NCBI GenBank assembly: GCA_963802765.1
Contig: CAWDJZ010000006.1
Coordinates: forward strand, 124,001 to 188,000
Direction: 5' to 3'
Length of the DNA stretch: 64,000 bases
From: Gaiellasilicea sp963802765
Lineage (GTDB): Bacteria; Actinomycetota; Thermoleophilia; Gaiellales; Gaiellaceae
Of this stretch, positions 59,927-64,000 are shown one piece after another. A program made the translations under genes and the position numbers. Numbering within the stretch: the first letter of the stretch is position 1; each line of letters starts with the position of its first letter. The notes under the pieces were generated by a model. That model did no database searches, was not told the origin of the DNA, and saw only the letters and a program-made list of their open reading frames with translations.

Positions 59927-62467
59927 TTGTTCGAGCGATTCACAGAACGGGCTCGCCAGGTCGTTGTTCTCGCGCAGGACGAGGCGCGCGCCCTCAAGCA
60001 CAACTACATCGGCACGGAGCACATCCTGCTCGGGTTGCTGCGCGAGGAGGAGGGACTGGCGGCTCGCGTGCTGGAGTCGCTCGACATCACCGTCGAGGAG
60101 GTGCGCGCCCAGGTGGCGCGCATCGTCGGCCAGGGCGACGAGGTCACGACCGGCCAGATCCCGTTCACGCCGCGGGCGAAGAAGGTGCTCGAGCTGGCGC
60201 TGCGCGAGGCGCTCTCGCTCGGCCACAACTACATCGGCACCGAGCACATCCTGCTCGGGCTCGTGCGCGAGAACGAGGGAGTCGCTGCGCGGATCCTGCT
60301 CGACTTCGACGCGGACGCGGAGAAGATCCGCAACGAGATCATCCGCATGCTCTCCGGCCCCGGCCGGCGGCAGCAGGGCTCGGGCGGCGGTTCCGGCGAG
60401 AAGGCGAAGAGCTCGAAGCTGCTCGACCAGTTCGGGCGGAACCTGACCAAGGCGGCGACTGACGGCAAGCTCGACCCTGTCGTCGGGCGCCAGACCGAGA
60501 TCGAGCGTGTCATGCAGATCCTCTCGCGCCGACAGAAGAACAATCCCGTCCTGATCGGCGAGCCCGGCGTCGGCAAGACCGCCGTCGTCGAGGGCCTGGC
60601 CTCGCGCATCTCCACGAATCAGGTGCCGGAGCTCCTCAAGAACAAGCAGATCTACACGCTCGACCTCGCGGCGCTCGTCGCGGGCTCGAAGTACCGCGGT
60701 GAGTTCGAGGAGCGGCTGAAGAAGGTGATGAAGGAGATCATGCAGCGGGGCGACATCATCCTCTTCATCGACGAGCTCCACAATCTCGTCGGGGCCGGCG
60801 CGGCCGAGGGCGCGATCGACGCGGCTTCGATCCTGAAGCCGGCGCTCGCCCGCGGCGAGCTGCAGACGATCGGCGCGACCACGCTCGACGAGTACCGCAA
60901 GTACCTGGAGCGTGACGCGGCGCTCGAGCGCCGCTTCCAGCAGGTGCGCGTCGACGAGCCGTCGATCGACGACACCGTCCAGATCCTGCGCGGCCTCCGC
61001 GACCGGTACGAGGCGCACCACCGCTGCCAGATCTCCGACGACGCGCTGCGCGCCGCCGCGGAGCTGGCCGACCGCTACATCCAGGACCGGCATCTGCCGG
61101 ACAAGGCCATCGACCTGATCGACGAGGCCGGCTCCCGGCTGCGGATCAAGACGATGACCGCGCCGCCGCGCTATCGCGAGCTCGAGGACGAGATCGAGCG
61201 CGTTCGCACGGAGAAGGAGAACGCGATCGAGTCGCAGGAGTTCGAGAAGGCCGCCTCGCTCCGCGACAAGGAGCGGAAGCTGACGCAGAAGAAGAAGGAG
61301 CTCGAGGAGAGCTGGCGCTCGGAGGAGTCCGAGGAGCAGCCCGAGGTCGGTCGCAACGAGATCGCCGACATCGTCTCCATGTGGACGGGCATTCCGGTCT
61401 TCGAGCTGACCGAGGCGGAGTCGCAGCGGCTCGTCCGGATGGAGGACGAGCTCCACAAGCGCGTGATCGGCCAGCACCAGGCGATCGTCGCCGTCTCGAA
61501 GTCGATCCGACGCGCCCGCGCGGGGATCAAGGACCCGAAGCGGCCGACCGGCTCGTTCATCTTCCTCGGCCCCTCGGGAGTCGGGAAGACCGAGCTCGCG
61601 CGCACCCTCGCCGAGTTCCTCTTCGGCGACGAGGACGCGATGATCCAGGTGGACATGTCGGAGTACATGGAGAAGCACTCCGTGTCCCGGCTCGTCGGCT
61701 CACCGCCCGGCTACGTCGGCTACGACGAGGGCGGCCAGCTGACCGAGGCGGTTCGCCGGAAGCCGTACTCCGTGCTCCTGCTCGACGAGATCGAGAAGGC
61801 CCACCCGGATGTCTTCAACATCCTGCTCCAGATCCTGGAGGAGGGAAAGCTGACCGACTCGCAGGGCCGCAAGGTCGACTTCCGGAACGCGATCGTGATC
61901 ATGACGTCGAACATCGGCGCCGGTCAGATCGCCAAGAACCAGACGCTCGGCTTCTCGTTCGCGGAGGAGCAGGGGCTCTCGTACGACGAGATGAAGGGCC
62001 GCGTCACCGGCGAGCTGAAGAAGGTCTTCCGACCCGAGCTCCTGAACCGGATCGACGAGATCATCGTCTTCCACAAGCTCGAGAAGGAGGAGATCTTCAC
62101 GATCGTCGACCTGCAGCTGAAGCGGCTGCGGGAGCAGATGGCGACGCACGAGGTCGCGATCGAGCTGACCGAGAGCGCCAAGGATGTGCTCGTCGAGCAG
62201 GGCTTCGACCCGGCGATGGGCGCGCGGCCGCTGCGCCGAGCAATCCAGCGCTTCATCGAGGATCCGCTGGCCGACTTCGTCCTCGGGCGCGAGCTCACTC
62301 CGGGCGCGACGATCGTCGTCGACCGCCGCGCGGGCGAGCTCACCGGTGAAGAGGGCGAGTCGCTCGTCGACATCCGCATCGTGGAGGGCGAGCCGGCACC
62401 GGAGAAGGTGACGGTGCCTCCGGAAGCCGAGCCGGCGGAGCCGGACGAGGCTCCGGCCGAGGAGTAA
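59927..62467 (+). CDS. clpC: ATP-dependent Clp protease ATP-binding subunit ClpC
   Basis: ClpC (846 aa) is the Hsp100 unfoldase that feeds ClpP. Two N-terminal repeats (KHNYIGTEHILLGLLREEEG; GHNYIGTEHILLGLVRENEG) bind adaptors. AAA1 has Walker A GEPGVGKT near residue 210; a middle domain with a UVR-like segment (EFEKAASLRDKERKLTQKKK) follows; AAA2 has GPSGVGKT near 547. The start is TTG at 59927, with GGAAGGAGGG upstream, giving the standard LFERFTERARQVV; an upstream ATG at 59852 is rejected. It is followed by a strong hairpin. Confidence 0.96.
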   Translation: MFERFTERARQVVVLAQDEARALKHNYIGTEHILLGLLREEEGLAARVLESLDITVEEVRAQVARIVGQGDEVTTGQIPFTPRAKKVLELALREALSLGHNYIGTEHILLGLVRENEGVAARILLDFDADAEKIRNEIIRMLSGPGRRQQGSGGGSGEKAKSSKLLDQFGRNLTKAATDGKLDPVVGRQTEIERVMQILSRRQKNNPVLIGEPGVGKTAVVEGLASRISTNQVPELLKNKQIYTLDLAALVAGSKYRGEFEERLKKVMKEIMQRGDIILFIDELHNLVGAGAAEGAIDAASILKPALARGELQTIGATTLDEYRKYLERDAALERRFQQVRVDEPSIDDTVQILRGLRDRYEAHHRCQISDDALRAAAELADRYIQDRHLPDKAIDLIDEAGSRLRIKTMTAPPRYRELEDEIERVRTEKENAIESQEFEKAASLRDKERKLTQKKKELEESWRSEESEEQPEVGRNEIADIVSMWTGIPVFELTEAESQRLVRMEDELHKRVIGQHQAIVAVSKSIRRARAGIKDPKRPTGSFIFLGPSGVGKTELARTLAEFLFGDEDAMIQVDMSEYMEKHSVSRLVGSPPGYVGYDEGGQLTEAVRRKPYSVLLLDEIEKAHPDVFNILLQILEEGKLTDSQGRKVDFRNAIVIMTSNIGAGQIAKNQTLGFSFAEEQGLSYDEMKGRVTGELKKVFRPELLNRIDEIIVFHKLEKEEIFTIVDLQLKRLREQMATHEVAIELTESAKDVLVEQGFDPAMGARPLRRAIQRFIEDPLADFVLGRELTPGATIVVDRRAGELTGEEGESLVDIRIVEGEPAPEKVTVPPEAEPAEPDEAPAEE

Positions 62468-62470
62468 GCC

Positions 62471-62498
62471 CGAGAGGCCGCCGCGAGGCGGCCTCTCT
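62471..62498 (+). terminator. Terminator hairpin after clpC
   Basis: GAGAGGCCGCC (62471-62481) and GGCGGCCTCTC (62486-62496) form a perfect 11-bp stem with a GCGA loop, followed by TCGTTCGTTG. It lies three bases after the clpC stop. The tail is not a true T-run, but this is the strongest isolated hairpin in the window. Confidence 0.8.
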
Positions 62499-62585
62499 CG
62501 TTCGTTGCCACTTGCGTCTCGCGGCCGCGTGTGGTGTGCTCCGCCGCGGCCCGAGGGGCCGCACGCACACGACGAAGGGGGAGAG

Positions 62586-64000
62586 ATGTCCGGTCCACGC
62601 ACACGCCTGGTGCGCCTCGTAGCAGCGGCCGCCGCCGTCCTCGCCGCTGGTCTGCTGCCCATGGGCGCGGCAGGCGCGGGAAGCGCGGCGCCCGCGATCG
62701 AGGCGCTGTCGACGCTGCCGCAGTACGTCTCGGGCGGCGACGTCCTCGTCGAGATCCGCCTGCACGACGACGCCGCGAGCCTGAAGCAGCTCCGGATCGA
62801 ACGGAACGGCGACGACGTGTCAGCGAGCTTCCGGACGATGCCCGACGGCACGCTGCGCGGGCTCGTCGACGGGCTCGCCCTCGGCGAGAACGAGATCGTC
62901 GCGCGCGCGAACGGCCAGGGGAAGGGCACGCCGCCGGGCCGCTCTGCGACGCTTCGCGTGGTCAACCACCCGCTCGGCGGGCCGATGTTCTCCGGCCCGC
63001 AGCAGGAGCCCTTCTTCTGCGAGACGGTGCAGAACGGGCTCGGCCCTGCGCTCGATGCGGACTGCTTCGCGCCGACGCAGGTGCGCTACGTGTACAGGAC
63101 GACCGCCGGCGCGTTCGCCCCGCTCGCCGACCCGGCCGTGAAGCCGGCCGATCTCGCCCAGACGACGACGCTCGACGGCCGCACCGTCGACTACATCGTC
63201 CGGATCGAGAAGGGCGTGATCGACCGGGCCGTCTACGAGATCGCCGCCCTCCACGACCCGGCCGCTCCGCCGAGCCCGTTCACGGAGGAGCCCGGCTGGA
63301 ACGGGAAGCTCGTCTACACGTTCGGCGGCGGCTGCAACGTCGGTTACCACCAGGGCCAGGGCAACGGCAACGGGGGTGTGGTGCCGGACCTCTTCCTCGC
63401 GCGCGGCTATGCGGTCGCGTCGTCGTCCCTGAACGTCTACGACAACAACTGCAGCGAGGTGATCTCGGCCGAGGTCGCGCTGATGGTGAAGGAGCACTTC
63501 GCCGAGACGTACGGGAAGCCGAGGTACACGATCGGCTGGGGCGGCTCGGGCGGCGCGATCCAGCAGCACCTGATCGGGAACAATTACCCCGGGATCCTTG
63601 ACGGGATCGTGCCGGGCGTCTCGTTCCAGGACTCGATCACGCTCGGGACCGTCCCCGACTGCCGCCTGCTCTCGCTGTACTTCGCCAGCCCGGCCGGCGT
63701 CGCCGCGGGCTGGACGGCGGCGCAGCGCACGGCCGCCTCGGGGTTCGGCTCCTTCACCTCGTGCAATCTCTGGCACCTCGCGTTCGCCGGCCGCACGAAC
63801 GCGCTCGAGGACTGCCCAGGCGCGGTGCCCGTGTCGGCGCGTTACAACCCGGTCACGAACCCCACCGGGATCAAGTGCACGAGCTTCGAGCAGATCGCGA
63901 CGCAGCTCGGGCGCAACCCGGCGAACGGCTTCGCGTGGCGGCCGCTGGACAACATCGGCCTCCAGTACGGGCTCACCGCGCTCCAGACGGGCGCGATCAC
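62586..64000 (+). CDS. Secreted DUF6351-like hydrolase, N-terminal part (truncated by window end)
   Basis: At least 471 residues of an exported protein. A signal peptide (VRLVAAAAAVLAAGLLPMGA) precedes the mature part, which shows IEALSTLPQYVSGGDVLVEI, NHPLGGPMFSGPQQEPFFCE and the nucleophile-like elbow YTIGWGGSGGAIQQHLIGNN of an alpha/beta-hydrolase. This layout matches what I know of DUF6351 proteins, relatives of tannase-type or polyester oligomer hydrolases; the substrate is unknown. The ATG at 62586 has GGGGGAGAG upstream. Neighbouring cysteines suggest disulfides in the exported protein. Confidence 0.8.
   Translation, partial: MSGPRTRLVRLVAAAAAVLAAGLLPMGAAGAGSAAPAIEALSTLPQYVSGGDVLVEIRLHDDAASLKQLRIERNGDDVSASFRTMPDGTLRGLVDGLALGENEIVARANGQGKGTPPGRSATLRVVNHPLGGPMFSGPQQEPFFCETVQNGLGPALDADCFAPTQVRYVYRTTAGAFAPLADPAVKPADLAQTTTLDGRTVDYIVRIEKGVIDRAVYEIAALHDPAAPPSPFTEEPGWNGKLVYTFGGGCNVGYHQGQGNGNGGVVPDLFLARGYAVASSSLNVYDNNCSEVISAEVALMVKEHFAETYGKPRYTIGWGGSGGAIQQHLIGNNYPGILDGIVPGVSFQDSITLGTVPDCRLLSLYFASPAGVAAGWTAAQRTAASGFGSFTSCNLWHLAFAGRTNALEDCPGAVPVSARYNPVTNPTGIKCTSFEQIATQLGRNPANGFAWRPLDNIGLQYGLTALQTGAI

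Noticed and set aside
59597..61678. Long open frame (693 codons) on the minus strand across lysS and clpC
   Set aside because: It is the antisense shadow of clpC in GC-rich DNA: no recognisable motif, composition dominated by Arg, Asp, Leu and Val runs, and the plus strand encodes a full ClpC.

Overview
The window is GC-rich, densely packed bacterial chromosome from an actinobacterium, most likely class Thermoleophilia (Gaiellales/Solirubrobacterales-like). The grounds are the secY-adk-map-infA-rpmJ-rpsM-rpsK-rpsD-rpoA-rplQ order, a zinc-type S4, a mycofactocin-type short-chain dehydrogenase, Ku, a DUF2469 protein, DUF4081-GNAT, F420-type LLM oxidoreductase, frequent GTG/TTG starts and several small proteins of the kind seen in that class. 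The lineage is inferred from gene content only. No phage, insertion sequence or CRISPR array was seen. One tRNA gene (Pro, CGG) is present.

Layout. 0-5.1 kb: end of the spc operon and alpha operon. 5-12 kb: LLM oxidoreductase, VOC and NfeD-like proteins, a frameshifted P450, truA, a HAD phosphatase, ligA and a methyltransferase. 12-17 kb: cell-wall genes (PBP4-type carboxypeptidase and divergent 3D-domain and NlpC/P60 hydrolases) with an orphan LuxR-type response regulator. 17-30 kb: long-chain acyl-CoA synthetase, Ku, a small HTH protein, hydrolase, GNAT, Nif3, tRNA-Pro, DoxX, HAD, a secreted propeller/lysyl-oxidase protein, CaiB-type CoA-transferase, FadR-like TetR, MFS, an orphan peptide-binding lipoprotein, cupin and VOC. 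30-40 kb: acyl-CoA metabolism (three acyl-CoA dehydrogenases, a TetR with its own promoter and operators, a mycofactocin-type SDR) interleaved with wall enzymes (GH3, amidase) and a patch of broken genes. 40-49 kb: VanW-like protein, thioesterase, lipid kinase, nucleoside phosphorylase, then tilS-hpt-ftsH. 49-54 kb: MoxR/DUF58/DUF4129 operon. 54-64 kb: folP-folB-folK, DUF2469, coaX, dusB, a greA-lysS fusion, clpC and the start of a secreted DUF6351 hydrolase.

The most unusual signal is non-coding. Four intergenic regions between co-directional genes (secY/adk, adk/map, folK/DUF2469, and the gap upstream of moxR) are each filled from stop codon to start codon by a near-palindrome of about 164 bp. 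Arm sequences differ between copies but stay self-complementary. Three copies carry an identical 16-nt block and an identical 15-nt block around a variable apical hairpin. The downstream ribosome-binding site lies in the 3' arm. A second hairpin family sits at the ends of convergent or 3' regions (16.86, 22.12, 49.42 and 56.74 kb).

Several genes carry apparent single-base frameshifts (P450, 3D-domain protein, NlpC/P60, GH3, an adenylate-forming enzyme, a winged-helix protein). Either the sequence contains indel errors or some genes are decaying. This caveat also applies to the greA-lysS fusion.
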